A stretch of DNA of 64,000 nt from Neospora caninum Liverpool (GCF_000208865.1 NC_018388.1:682001-746000); one strand, 5' to 3'. Numbered from the stretch's first letter, positions 12,348 through 25,479 are shown. Translations and numbers: made by a program. The notes: generated from the sequence alone by a model not told the origin.

Positions 12348-15184
12348 AGAAAAATACTGCCGACTCACGTTTTGCCTGCATCGAGGAGCTAGTGGGGAGG
12401 AGTGGCGAAAGATATTACAATTGGGTAGGCACACAAAGATGCGACGAGCCCTGCTACGGGAACGAGATGTCTCGACGTTCTCTCTGTTGTACCCATTTTT
12501 CATTTGCTGAGAGACGCTCGACGAGAGACAGGGAGCGGGAACACTGGGTGACATAACGCCGCCAAATTTGCTTGAGCAACAATTTGAAGGCGCCTTCACC
12601 GGCTCCAAGTCGGTGGAGCGTGATTTTTCACTTGCTCCCTAAAAGAGTGGTGGATTGTGTCCGGGCGCTCAAATGGCAAGGTTTGTACGGGCGAGGGCTA
12701 TCAGAGGGAAGAGTAAGGAATCGAACTAGAGGCCCAGAAAGGGGGAGATACGACGGAACTGCAAAACCGTGGGAGATTTACTTGAAGGACAAGAATGTGC
12801 AAATCTTTTGCGGGTTTTGTAGCAACGGGAGAGAAACGTGGCAGCGCACCTGGCGCTGCAGACGACTTATTCGGAGACCTGGCAGTGTGTCCACCTTCTC
12901 GTCGTTTCTCCTGAGGCTCCCTTGTACAGTTGACCTTCATGTCTCTATTCCGTTACGCTTTACAGCTATAATCCGCACAACCAGTCGACTGGGGGCGCGC
13001 CCAAATAGCGGATAGCCATAGTAAACAGCAGGACAAAGTCGCTTTATGGACTGGCGAACCAACGTGTATATACTCGAAGATTTTGTGTTTTGTTTCTTGG
13101 AGTGCCAGAAGACGACTTGCAGAACGGAGGGTCACTGAAATGCGGGCTTCTCCGAATCTGCAGCGGCAGGCTGTGAGGAGGCGACAGGAACGTAAGATAG
13201 TTACTCGTGTGCCTGTTCACTCCGAGTCGCACTCCTGTAAGCAGCACGAGTGTGTCGTTGGCGGTGGCTGTGTTGTTTTCCTTTCTGCGTCACTGTTTCT
13301 GACCATTCTTTACTTTTTCCTCAATTTTATGGCTGTTTCGCTACGTTTCGATTTGTCTGCCTGGCGCGCTTATGAAGAGGGCAATTCGGGCTTCTGTTGT
13401 TTAAAAAGGTTGGGTATCGTTCTTTTTCATCCGTTCCTGGCGGAGGTGCAGCAACCGCTTTCCGTGTTTGCGTGGTGCAGAACTCAGGGGAGAAAACGTG
13501 GCGCTCAGCATATGGGTTTTTACAGTTGCATCTGGTTTTCTGCGCAAGGTAGCACAGTTTTTAGTGGTGCTACTGCGCTTCCTACCGATGTTACGGGCTT
13601 GATTAATGTTTCAGCCCAGTGTTTCTCAAAGGTAAAAGGTACGTCCCTGCCACAGAAGCTACTTTTGCCGACCACAGTTTCTGTTACCGCACAGATCGGT
13701 CTCCGTGTGCATTGCTTTGCCGACCACAGTTTCTGTTACCGCACAGATCGGTCTCCGTGTGCATTGCTTCACTTTCGTCTTTGGGTTGGAAGAAAGAGTC
13801 CACTGGACCCTAGGCGCAATACCAGCTGTGCCGTCCACCGTGTCGGCGCATGTAGAAGCTGCGGAAGCTTCGAGGACTTTATCCTGTTAGCCTTCAAGCA
13901 CCACTGACCAAGAAATATTTGCATGGTGCCGACTTTGAAATGGAAACAGTGGCATGCTGCATCGGACCTTCTTCCCGAATCACAGTGCTTGGTGAACTGC
14001 GCCCTGGGGCAAGCATGGGAGGCTGATCTCCAACACGCTCGGAAAAGCGCGATTTGTTTTCCCTCTTGAAACATATGTTTGCATGTCCGTGATGCCTGTT
14101 TCTGGTAACGCGCCGTGTCACTTGACAAGCTATCGCCGGTACATTGTAGTCGGCCGAGCTGAGACCCTCTCTCTGCGCAGACCCATGCGTCTGAGTTGCT
14201 CAAATTCGTAGACGGTGTTATTTCGCTGCTTGATGAGCGAATTGCTTTTCGCTGTCGTCGAGTGCGCACACACAAGAACTGAAGAAATGAATAGCGATGT
14301 CTTTATTTCAAGGGATACGCAGTGTAACTTGCTCAGAGGAGCTGTATGTACCGCGCGCTTTGAAAACTGCTGGGTCACCTCTTCTTTCCTACACGTGACT
14401 CTCTTTCTGTGGTCTCCTTTTTTGCGGTAAGCACCGATCTGCCATTCTCTCTCCATGCGTACGAAGGAGAGAACGACGAAGGAAGAGACACAGAGAGAGA
14501 AGAAAAAGAAGATCGAGAAGCCGCAACCGCGAAGAGGCGCGAAGAGGGAACGGGAACTACAGAAAATAGCAGCGCATCGGCCGAGCTGAAAAACAGTCGC
14601 CCTTACGCTCGAATTGCACCGGCACAGGAAGGCCTGAAAGGCCAAATAGTGCGGGCTCACCGCTCGCGCATCAAAGCCTTTTATCCCGTTGAGCAAGAAC
14701 GAAAAACAGATTTGAGGAGCAAACCCGCTGGCTCAACTTTTCCATGTAACGCTGATACACTCCCGCCGAAAGAAAAATGCACCGCGACATGAAATCACCA
14801 AGTAGGCGTCTTTTCCCCCGTCTCCGTCAGAAGCCAATAACTTCCAGATTCCTCCGTGAACCGCGCTTTCGTCTGGAGCCTGTGGCAACTCTGCTCGAGC
14901 CGGTCTGGTCCAGCCTTTAACGTGCTCCGTCTCTCGCCAGTCTCTACTTTCCTGTGCGTCAGATTTCCTCTCTCCATTCTTCTCTCGTGTCCCCTTTTCT
15001 CACAGTCGCTCACCCGTGCACACTCGCTTCTCGTCCAAGTATCACGTTGTGCTGCCTGCCCTTTCCCCTGTTTCTGCGTCTGATAATAATGGAACGCACC
15101 GCGCTCTGACGCGAACGAGGAAGCGAGCACGGAAACATGCCGCTCAGGCCAGTCAAACCTGTCCCGCCCCATCTGGTAAGACCA
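12348..15184. other. Convergent intergenic region
   Basis: This lies between the 3' ends of the glycosyltransferase gene (+) and the unnamed gene on the minus strand. It holds a perfect 52-bp tandem duplication (13665-13768) and, from about 14460, purine-rich plus strand. An open frame from an ATG at 13140 to 13907 (+) includes a hydrophobic stretch (residues about 45-65) but has no recognisable domain and is interrupted in register by the 52-bp repeat; I do not call it a gene. Exons belonging to the 3' end of the minus-strand gene may lie between 14800 and 15184. Confidence 0.4.
13665..13768. repeat. Perfect 52-bp direct tandem duplication
   Basis: Two copies, 13665-13716 and 13717-13768, are identical by eye. 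The unit is not a multiple of three, so any coding use would shift frame between copies. The identity suggests a recent duplication. Confidence 0.9.
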
Positions 15185-18100
15185 CTAAAGCAGCTGCACA
15201 AAAGGAAGAAAAGACGAGTAAGCCGCCGACGCAGAAGCTGAGGAGGAAGAGGGGAAAGACGAAAACCGACGAGTGCCCACTGTTGCCTGCTTCACGTGGA
15301 CAGCGGAGAACGTGAGGGAAGCGATTGCATTTTGTCGCGCTTGGGGAGCTGAAGAATCAACAGCCACCCGTCTTGCTCTGGCTGCACAGGAGACACACGG
15401 ACGAAGGCGCACAGAGATCTGCCTCCAGACCTTGAGACAGCGAAACGCTAGACGTTTAAAATCCATTTCGCAACGCCGTCCATTCGGCCACCGAACGCCC
15501 TGATCTTTTAAAAAACACAAACACCGTTGCGTTTCTACAGAAAGGGTGAGGCACTGGGCAAACATGGTAGACCAGAGGCTCTCGCAGCCCCATATAACTG
15601 GGAAGAAAATCAGAATTCTGAAGCAGCCAGTCATTTTGCACGAAATGCCTCGCGGAGACAGGCAGGTGAGCAGAAGCGAAAGTAAAAAGGAAGAGAGGAA
15701 AGAAAGGAGAGGGGAATTCGAAGCACGGCGATGGCCCTGGGAGCTAAAAAAGAAGAGAACGACACATACGCGCACGCGTGCGGGCGGATCCGACAAAGCG
15801 AGAGAAGTGAGCAACCTAGGAGCCCAAAGCACGAGACAAGACGCGAGACGCCAACTCGAAGACAAACTGAAAGGGGAGACGAATACGCAAAAAAGCATCT
15901 CGCGAAAAGACGACGAACCAGGCGAGGAAAGGAAGGTACAGCAACGTGAGAAGAAGTCAACATGAGAGGGGACGGACGCAACATCCAGGGGAATTTCGGG
16001 GGACCAAGAAACGGCAGAGGGCCCTTTCAGAGTCCCCTGGAGAACAAGCTACGCCCACACCGAAGAACAGTACGCGCCGAGCGAAAGGAGACGCGATACA
16101 AGAAGAGCAAACGACGCCCACGCCACTGCCTGGACATACGCCAGAGGACGCAACTCATACCTGAGAGAGGAGAAGCTCTGGACGCTCGACAACGGCGCTG
16201 TTGAACTCGAGAAGCATGCCTGGACACAAACACGTGAACCGCGCAGACGCGCTGTTGGTCCTCAGCCTCCTCAGTGCGGCAAGGGACTTGCTCACAGCGA
16301 AGAAAGACAAACCACAGGAGCAGATTTGGGGCTACACACAGAGGACGGGAACTGCCGGAAAGGGACCGGAGACGCTCGCGCGGCGCAGAGACAAAAGACG
16401 TGTAGAAGAAGGAACGCGCACTGAGACTGCGTAAATGTTTCTGCGGGTGTGCCTCGGGCGGAGTCAACGGGGAACGGGACTGAGAGTGCCCGACAAGGGC
16501 CGTGTACCGAGGCAGCTAAAACGGAGAAAAGTGTCTCGAACCCAGAGAAGGCGATGCAGAGAGGCGTAGGCTGCGAAGAGGAGGGATACAGCACACCGAA
16601 GGGAAGCACCGTGCCAAGTCTGGAAAACAGATCCGGCGTGGGAGCAAAACACCAAGAAGCGAAAGAAAGGCTGAAGAAGACACGTGGACACGGAGTGACG
16701 CACAGTCAACCCCGATTCTCTACCCGAAATCCCCAAGCGAGAAAAGGTACACAAATGACTAAGGCAGAAGCGAAGGGAAGAGGCATCGGGTAAACGCGGA
16801 CTCACCTCGAATGCAGGCGTAGATGGGAACACGCCGCGATAACCACTGCCATCGTCGGCCCGCTTCATCTGTCTCGACGTCCTCTGCGCCTTCGTCCTCT
16901 GGCATGCCTTCTCGAGCTCTCTTCCACTCGTCTTGGTCTTCGCCGTCGTCCCGCTCGCGCTTCTCTACACCACTTTCCGTCGCCCACAGCACCACGTTGT
17001 CAGCGAGCGGCCTCTTGCGTCTCCGAGCTTTGCCTCGCTTTTTCGGCTCTATCTGAGGCTCTCCGTCTTGGCATTCTTCGCCCGCTCTTGCCGCCTCCGC
17101 TTCTTCTTCCTTGGCAAGCGGCGGCGAGGAGACAGCCGCCGAGACAGCAGCGGAATCTGCGGCCAGCGAGGATGCAGAAACGGCTTCGTCGGTTTCCGCC
17201 TGTCCCTCTTGACCAGCTTGGTTGTCTCCGTCTGACCTTTCCGGACTTATACTCGCTGCATGCAGCTCTCCATTCGCGCGATCTCTCTGCGAGCCGTGAC
17301 GCTCGCGGTTCCCCCCCTCCCGGCTCCCAGGTGCGGGAGTCGCGCCGCGCGCCGTCGCTTGCCCAGCCTTGGGCTGTTTGTCAGAGAAAGAAATCCTCTC
17401 TTCGAAGGACAGAACGGCGACGAGCGTGTCCGCCTGCAGAAAAAAAGCGCCTTTCTTCCTCTTCCCACTGACGCAGTTTCGGCTCACCCCGTCGCGAACA
17501 GCCAAGTGCACACGTCTCCACCACCTTCCCGCCGGGCGACCAGGACGCGACGCAGGCTCAGAAGAAGACGAAGAGAGCGGCGGGCGAGCCGCCGACTCTG
17601 AGGAAGAAGGCAGCGACGTTGATGAATGCTGTTCTTCAACGCCGGACGTGCATGAGTCAGGAGATAAACCTCTGGCGGATAAACCGACGACGACGAGCCT
17701 GTGCGAGGAGCAGAGAACGAGAGAAAGTTCTCGTGAACCCCACACATCTCGGCTTCCAGACGGCACTCCCACAGAGCCCTCCCGCCCCTCCGGACCGCCG
17801 GTGGTCCAGCGTCGACCTCATGCGAAGACTCCAGTAGAGTCCCTGCACACCCACGACGCATTTGCTCTTTGCATGCCTACACACATTCGCAGATGCATCC
17901 ACGGCCACGCCCGACGCCGACCGCTTCGGAGCACTCTGAAAACATTCAGGGAAATATCCCAAAAGGAATACTGCCCTCCACTCCAGAGATGAACATTCCG
18001 GGACGGGACGATATCCCGTTCGATCTGCAGATAGTTGACAGATACATGCGCTGGCTCTGTTGCTCGATCTCCATTTCGTTCGCCCTTTTCTCGGTGAAAA

Positions 18101-20097
18101 AGGCTACACTGGCGTGTTAGTAACGACGCGAACCTTGCGTACCCGTTAAACTGCCGGAAGGCGTAGTGCTCGGTGAGCGTGAGGGGGACCGCGACTGGGC
18201 GTCTGCCCTCGCTCGTGCTGTCCACAAAGCGAGTAGCAAGAGAAATCTGCGTCTCCTCTTTCTTCTTCGCCGCGCCGAGATCCACAGGCGGGAGCATGTA
18301 CTGCTTCTCCACGTAGCCCTGCAAACACAGAGGGAACAGAAAAAGAAAGCACAGCTCGGCACTGCTGAAACCTTACCCATGATGCACCTGCAACCACGGA
18401 CAGGTCCGCTGTTACGCATGCCATACCGCCGCATGTAAATATATATATATATATATATATAAGAATAGATATCCACATACGCATAATAGGCACGTCCATA
18501 GACACAATGGATACGCAGATACAGGTAGATGCGTATATGTGCGCATATATATGCGAATCTGTATACGTCCAAGCAGGTGTTTTCCCATTTATGGATGCTG
18601 ACAAGAAGCACGTATCATGCACATGTGCGGCTGGGTATGTGCTAAATTAAACACGTATGTATGCATCGGTTTAATGATAGGAAGATACGGATCCACGCTT
18701 TATTTGAACACATACGAAAGCTTATACAGGCATATAGACATGTGTGTTCGTCTGGTTCTGCACATTTTCCTCCACATCTCGTTCACTCCTTGGTCGGCTC
18801 ATATCTCGTGTTTGCTCATGTGTTCTTGCGTCTCTATTTTATGGGTATGGCCCTGGCTTGCCTCCATCATTTTGTGAATTGTCGAGGCCCACGCAGAGAC
18901 CGGCTGGCCTGCGAGGGCGGCGGAAGCTTCTCGGGTAACAGCGCCGATGTTCTCCATGCTTCGCCTCAGCGCGTCTTCAACATCGTCGACACTCGTTCTG
19001 AAAGAGGGATAAGAAAGGCTCGAGTCTGCGGTTTCTGCTTTCGAGGCACGCCTCGCCGCGACGTAGCCGCGTGCGTCTCTAGCCTCAAGCCTTGCCTTCT
19101 CGAGGTTCCTCTCCGACTTCGCCTCTGAAGGATGCTCGTGCCACAGAGCTCGCAGGACCGCGGAGGCGCTGCAGGCGGAGGCGCAGAGTTGCGGAAGGGA
19201 CGCGACGACGCCATCTGGATGGGGGTGGAGATACACCAGAGAGAAGCGACCGCGGGACGATCCAGGGCCCGACGCCGGGTTGGCGATAGCCTGTGCTTCA
19301 TATTCACCACTGCCGCTTTTGACAGGGAGATCTCGACGCGAGTGAGTGAGAGACGAGGAAGAAGGAGCACACGGCACCGAGGACGAACCGCTGGAAGACG
19401 TCCGAGCGGAAACCGGAGAAGAGACCGACGCGCATGCGCCGTCACCACCGGGGCGTGCTTCTTCGCCGTCCTTCTGCCACGTTCCTGCATGTGTTTCTGG
19501 AGAGGCGGCAAGAGACTCTTTCGAGCTGTCTCCCTCGCGAGCTAAAAAGACGCCTGAATCGGCCCCCTTGTCTCCCGCGCCTTCCCCACCGCGTCTAGGT
19601 GTATGTGCGTGCGCCTCGTTTCGAGTGTGTGACCCCCGCTCCCCGCGTCCACCTCGCCTCGACGGTTTTCTGTGCCATGGCTTCCCTGCATGCTTGTCTC
19701 CACTTTGACGGCGGAACGGCGCACTTTCGCTCTCTCTGTTTGCCTCTCTCGCGCAAATGCGCTGGTTGCTCTCGTCGCCGACTTCATGCCGGACGAAAAA
19801 ACAGAGACGCGGCCATGCCGCGGCGTTTTCGTGTGAGGCTTGCAAGCTGAGTTCTGTCGCTGTCGGCGGCGCGGTGAGGCAGAGACGGTCTGAGGTTGTG
19901 GTCGGGACCCCTGTAAAACTCGAGGAAGCAACTGAAGAAGAGGCAGAAGAAGAAACGGCAGGGGCTGAGGAAGCGGTCTCCGGATCCCGGTTCACGGAAG
20001 AATCCTCCATTTGTCGCTGACCGCGCTGCGTATCTCGGTGGCACGCCATGCACTCTGCTCCTGCCGCGGGCTCTTTCTCTTCGTCTTCCACCTGCAT
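15185..20097 (-). CDS. Unrecognised acidic, low-complexity protein (at least 4 exons)
   Basis: Reading from the right, the exons are 20097-18901, 18318-18143, 17698-16806 and 15534-about 15296. Phases close at each junction (0, 2, 1), and the acceptors at 17699 and 18319 have good pyrimidine tracts, giving about 835 residues so far. The last codons may be a tiny exon at 15193-15185 ending in TAG, or the gene may continue; this end is unresolved. The first 280 residues are Ser/Arg/Glu-rich and disordered. More ordered pieces are GRFSLVYLHPHPDG (about 283-296), an Ala/Arg-rich helical stretch (about 320-350), PSFRTSVDDVEDALRRSM (374-391) and, in exon 2, PLTLTEHYAFRQFNG. Exon 3 is Glu-rich with a basic KKRGKARRRKRP cluster that could be a nuclear signal. 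I see no signal peptide or membrane span and cannot name a family. Confidence 0.6.
18438..18461. repeat. (AT)n microsatellite
   Basis: An uninterrupted AT run lies in the intron between exons 1 and 2 of the minus-strand gene, next to other AT-rich sequence to about 18580. Confidence 0.9.
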
Positions 20098-21328
20098 GTC
20101 GCGAACCCCTCGCCCAAAGCTTCCTTTGTGAGTTTCTCCCCGTCGCCCTTCGAACGCGTCCGCTCGCTGTTCTGCCTTTCTTCTCTTTTGTCTCGTTCCA
20201 CGCCAGAGGCTCCCCGCAGGGTTTGTCGTCTTGACTTTCTCTTCTTTCTAAGTTTGTTGCGCTCTCCCTGCCTCTCTCTCGTCTTTCCCTCGATGCGAGC
20301 CTCAGCGCAGTCTTGGTCCTCGCCACAGAAAGCGTCTTTCTGACACGCAGACGTCGCAAGTCCACGCGCAGGGCTCGACTGCCTTCGCACCACCGAGCCA
20401 GCGGGAGACAGAGCGAAGACAAGTGAGGGGAAAAAAGAAAAAGGTGAACTGGGGAGAAGACCAACGCGAAGAACGGCAGGGAGTGCACCGGGAACGCGCG
20501 CACGAGAGCGAACAAAGTGTGGCAACGCTGTCTGGCATGACGAATGCAGACGAAACGGAGGGCGGGACGCTGAGAAATGAACAAGGCAGGCACCGGAGAG
20601 GAAGTTTCTGGTCGTTTTCGAGAGGAAGAGAAAGCCAGTGAAAGAACGGCAAATGGCGTTCAAGGAACGAACAAATCTGCTTCGTTGTCGTCACATGCAT
20701 CCAACGAAGTCGCGTGTTTGGGGGCTGCGAAAAAGCGTGTGTCGTCCCTGCACGTTGGCGCAAGCGAGGCGTAAAAAAACTGGAAATGAGGATCGAGTTC
20801 AGCAACGCAAGTACGCGTCTAAATACCTGATGGCATGAGGATTTGCTTGTTCTTGCGTAGCTTGAGATATCCGTGAGTTTCGAAATGGCTCGACCTGCTG
20901 AGCATGCGAAGGCCAATCGTTCGCACATGCAACTTCCTGAAAAACGCACATGCAGAGGTACCTCTGCACCTGAAGGATTTTCCCCGTCAACACCCGCGTG
21001 CGTTTTCGTACACCCATTCTTTTGTTTGACTGCTTCCGTCCATTTGAGCGCCTTGCGACGCATATGCGTGGCCAACTCCTTTCCTTTTCGCCGGCGGAAA
21101 TACGCCCGTCACGTTTATAGGCATTGAGAAACCTGCATGCGTCTGACGTCCTCCGTAAATTCGCGCATTTCAAGGAGCTCTCCTTGCGACAGGCGAGCAT
21201 GAGGTCACTTCTCGATGTGAATTGAGAAAATCGTGTGTGGAACTCTTCTCCTTTAGACCCTTCTTTGTTCAGCGGCGTTGTTGCCTGAGGGGCAGAGACG
21301 ACACCGCCCGCGCGGAAAAAACGATGAA
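20098..21328. other. Divergent intergenic region (possible shared promoter)
   Basis: This is about 1.2 kb between the start of the minus-strand gene and the start of the PPR-like gene. The part up to about 20660 is GC-rich and carries open frames on both strands without splice or motif support, probably the 5' UTR of the minus-strand gene. I cannot point to a specific core promoter element. Confidence 0.45.
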
Positions 21329-24300
21329 ATGCCATCCTGTACAGCTTCGAGAGCTCTTCACGGAGCATTTTCCGGGTCGGGTGGCTCTGAAATGGTTCTC
21401 TGTAGAAAAGTTGAAAGCGCCGTTTCTCTTTTGCGCTTTTCTTCATGTGCCAGCCTTGTCAGGCGCCAACACTCTGCCACTGCAGATTCCATTCCCCGTT
21501 CATCGTCACCGGCAATTTTCGCGCCTGTAGCTTCCACTTATCATTTCAGATCGCAATCACCATTGTTTCACAGGGAACACAAGCCGAATTTCTGTGGTGC
21601 GTTGTCTCGGAGGGCGAAACAGTACAAAGCGGGCGGTCCAGGCTTCCCGTCTGCGGCTTCCGGTGTACGTACACCCCACGGGAGTGACGGGACGTATCGC
21701 AGCTTCGGGTTTCGTGTGTATCGTGGGGACGTCGATGGAACGTTACGGTCGTTTTCGTGTGATAAACCAAGATGTGCTCCACATGGGTTCTCTTACGGTT
21801 TCTTTTCGGTGGAAGCGAACCGCTCACCCCAGGGGCCGCCTCAGCGTGCCACCCGCGAGATGTACTCCCTGAATGCTTGCTCCATACGGGTACGTGCGGT
21901 TCACATTTTCCCTCCCAAGCCTTTCCGACGGAACACTCAACATTCGGATTCCGTGGAAATGGCACGACCTCCTCCCCATTTACCGACCCCCAATGGACTC
22001 AGTTGTCCGAACCGTCTCGCTCTGGCGTCTTCCGACTCTTCATTATCCAGTGTGCAGTCTCCGGCCTCAGCTCACGATTTTGATGTTGCCTCGGCTGTAG
22101 GGCAAACGCTGCGGAGGCAGGGGGCTGTCGTCGTAGTAGAGGGAGAGACCAGGGGGAAAATTGAGGCGGTCTACAAGCAGGTTTTGAAGATGCACAACAC
22201 GCGGCGGTGGTTCCACCATCAAATATGGAATGCCATAACCAAGCGAAACTGGTCCTTCGTGGACAGTCTCTTCACACAGTTCCTGTAAGGCGTCCATCGT
22301 GGGGGGAGCAAAACCAACGATCCGTATGTACAGCGTGAGGAAATGCGCAGACAATCGTGATTACAGTTCCTGTGCCATCGCAAATGGTGAAGGGGGAAGT
22401 CTCTCTGAGGGGGAAAAGAACAAAACAAGGAGTCGAATCAGAGAGCCAGTCGGAACGACACTGAACCAGTAGCAGTGGTGGTGTCTCCTCGGTCCGTGTG
22501 CCCCTAGATAGAACAGATCATACCCGATCCTCCGGAATCAACATCCTGTCGATCCGTCTGCATCGGGTGTTGGTAGTCATCGCGGAACACGGAACTTTCT
22601 TCGTCTGCCACGTCGCGTCGGTATTCGTACCTGAGTGCCCACCTTAGACGTAGAAGCAACGAACTGCGAGCACGCGTCATCGGACGAAGTGAGGAACCAT
22701 AAGGATTCGTATACATAGAGGTGATGGAGGTTCGTTTCCCTAGATATAGATACCTACCTACGCCCGTGGGACGCTTTTTATGACGACGCTACTTGTCTTG
22801 TTCCAGTACTGGGTCTTTTTTTAAACATTTGCGCCTCATTTGCGGAGTCGATGCAAACGCTCCGGGGTGAATCTGCTTCTTTTTGACGAAATCCCGAGTT
22901 TTGCTTGTCCTTCTGGCGCATGCAGGCAATGTGGATTCTACTACGACGAGGTCACTTACACTCTAAAGCTCTTTTCTGCTCTTCTCTCTCATCGCAGTCC
23001 TTCGGAGAATGTGAGACTCAGTCACACCGAGCACCGTTTTCTTTCAACGGCTCCGGCGCGAGAGTTGTGCCCTGAGGCTCAGTCTCTGCCCCTTGCCTTC
23101 CTTGCGGAGGTGTGTGTCTCTCGTTGGCTTCTTCGCCTTCCTTACCAACGCCTCCTCGTGTTCCGCCTTGCCCTGTTTTCCTCTCCCTCTGAAGCCTCTC
23201 TTCGTTCGCGACCTGTCTCGTGTTCGACGCCAGCAAGCACTCTTCTGTCTTCGGATTCCCCCGCTTGCCGTGCAGATTTCCGTCTCCGTCCGCTGTCGCT
23301 ACGCTGCGTCTCGCTTTTTCCTCGTTTGCTCCGACGCTCTTCCTGTTTTCTGTCACCCCATATCGTGTTCAGCACCGTCTCATTCTACCCTGTTTCGTGG
23401 TGTTTCTGACATCTTACTTACCCGTAGGTCTGCTTTCTTTTCTCTCAGTCACTGCGGGTTTCGGGCTTCAACCGGAAAAATCCTTCTGTTGTCCCTCTCC
23501 ACAGGCCATGCTCGTTTTGGAGGAAATGAAGATGGCAAAAATGCACCCGGCTATCGTCCGCATGAACGAGGTACGTCGCGTGTTGCCGCCTCTCTCTCTC
23601 CTCGTTTCAGTCGATTTCGTTTGCAACTGATTTCGAACCCCCTAGTTGTCAACATTGTGGCAGTTAAGCCTGTCAGCCCCAGTCCAGCCATGTCGAGCAT
23701 CCCCAGTGCCCTCGAGTCCTCCACGCGCTCGCACGATTCAAGACTGACGGTAATGACAAAACATGGCCGAATGCTTTCTGTTACATAGGGAGGAGATATC
23801 TTTGAACTCGTGCATATCGAGAGCACTTCAGTTGCAATTGGAGATCGAGGATAGATCTTCTCATGCAGACCGACAGCCGCCAGTGACCCTCTGTTTCTTT
23901 TTTCCCTCCTCAGGGTCTTCTTCTCTCCTACTTCGAACTCGGAGAAATCTTTTGTCTCCCACCTGCGTCGGTGTGCCAAAATCTCTGTCGCGTCACATGG
24001 CAAGCTGCCGTTAAGTGAGCAAGGGGCTGTCAGAGAAGCAGCCATAAAAAGAGCGAGAGAGAACGAACGACAGTGGAGAGGACACAGACAGTCGCGAGGG
24101 GCGATGCAAAGGACGATTCCCGTGTGATTGCCTTGCGGTTACGGAATACGGTTCGTCCTGCATCACCTGAAGTCTTCCCTCAGAGAGGAGCTTTAGCTGA
24201 AAGTGGCAGGGCCCCGTTTCCCCCGTTTCGTGCACGTGCAGGCATGCCAGTTTTTCAGTTCGTTGGTGGCGTTGAGGCGTACTGTGCAATAGCAAGCACA

Positions 24301-25479
24301 GGGAATGCGTGCCTGCTCGATGACGTGTGACCACTTGTCTCTTCAACTGCGGGAAGGTACACAACGGTAGACGTTCATGTGAGAGGCGCCTGGGCATACG
24401 CGGCTACATCTCTACTACGCGGCGTGGGCATCGCCCAACGTAGACAACTTGCTTCGACCGACAGGCTTACCGAACCAGAAAGTCGACAGGTTCAGTTGTT
24501 GACTCTCAGAAGCGTGCAGCCTTCCGTTTGACCGTGCACGTGTATGTTTGACACTTTATGCAACGTGTGTGCTTCCGAGACATGCGCCTTGTGGGGATGC
24601 GTCTGTTGGCTCCTCGTGTTGCAGGCTGCATCGCCAGCGCAAGCATCGGCTGAAGCGGTACCTGGAAGCCTTGCCACCAAATGTTCTCTTGAGTCTCACC
24701 CAGGCGGTACGTCGTTTTGGCCAGTTCCGCGAGGTTGCGGGGATCTCCCAAGCGGCAGAGAATCGTGTGTGGAAATGAACAAAAAAAACGAGAAACGACG
24801 AACACCGCACGTAACCTGGCGACAGAAAAGTAGCCGCTTCGTTTTTGCCGACACTTAGTGTGTGGGCGCGCTGGACTGCGGACGACAGGCTATTCGTGTG
24901 ACACGTCTGTGCGTCCACGCTGCTCCGCTGACTGTAAAGACCGTTTTAAATCGGGTGCCGGACCCTAGGCGGACGTGTGTACAAGTGCAGTAAGAAATGA
25001 ATTGTGATACTGCTTTTGGTCACGGGTTGCTCAGGAACGGGAAGTCCTTCTCCTGAGTATGTGTACGCTGTGTGCAGGACGTGGCGCAATTGCTTTCCAA
25101 GAACGAAGAAGAACTTCTGCTCCTACCTGCTTCCCATGGACCTGTTGGGGAGATGGACCTGCTGCTCGAAGGCAGCGACGAGGACGAAGACAGTGAGCCT
25201 GAGGAGATCGACGAGTTTGGTGCTCTACCAGGTTTGAACGAACCAGAAGGACATTTGTTTCCCCCGTTCCCATCGGAACCCACACCTTTCGTGCCAGGAT
25301 CGTTTCTCACGCGGAGTGCGGAAGATCTCCACACCGGAAGACTAGCCAGGCTGCGAGAAGCATCTGCTCCTAGTCCAAGTGTTTCCCCCTGCTCCTCCGA
25401 TCACGCACGATCATCCGAACCCGAACACCGTGTCTGTGGCAGACGGAAGCGAGGACGAAACAGACAGATACCAACCTGA
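21329..25479 (+). CDS. Pentatricopeptide-repeat-like protein, possibly organellar
   Basis: PPR proteins bind RNA in mitochondria or plastids. Exons 21329-22284, 22926-23010, 23505-23570, 23914-24014, 24625-24706 and 25078-25479 splice in frame to about 563 residues. The first in-frame ATG is 21329; an ATG at 21392 begins MVLCRKVESAVSLLRFSS, a basic, hydroxylated leader typical of mitochondrial targeting, and may be the true start. Two to three helical-hairpin units are visible from about residue 285: WNAITKRNWSFVDSLFTQFL, then YYDEVTYTLKLFSALLSH, then AMLVLEEMKMAKMHPAIVR, the V-T-Y and alternating-hydrophobic pattern of PPR hairpins. A basic LHRQRKHRLKRYLEALPP segment follows, then an acidic, probably disordered tail (GSDEDEDSEPEEIDEF). 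The assignment rests on pattern, not a database match. A mitoribosomal or RNA-processing role is only inference. Confidence 0.7.

Noticed and set aside
12700..12780. ggaatcgaac, resembling a tRNA T-loop on the minus strand
   Set aside because: The flanking bases do not form a T stem and no cloverleaf is possible.
15185..15898. Minus-strand open frame of 237 codons as a gene
   Set aside because: Its upstream part is CT-rich intron; only 15534-15296 fits as an exon in phase with the exon ending at 16806.
16759..17772. Minus-strand open frame of 337 codons as a stand-alone gene
   Set aside because: It lacks an ATG start, contains a strong acceptor at 17699 and a gtgagt donor at 16805, and joins in phase to exons on both sides.
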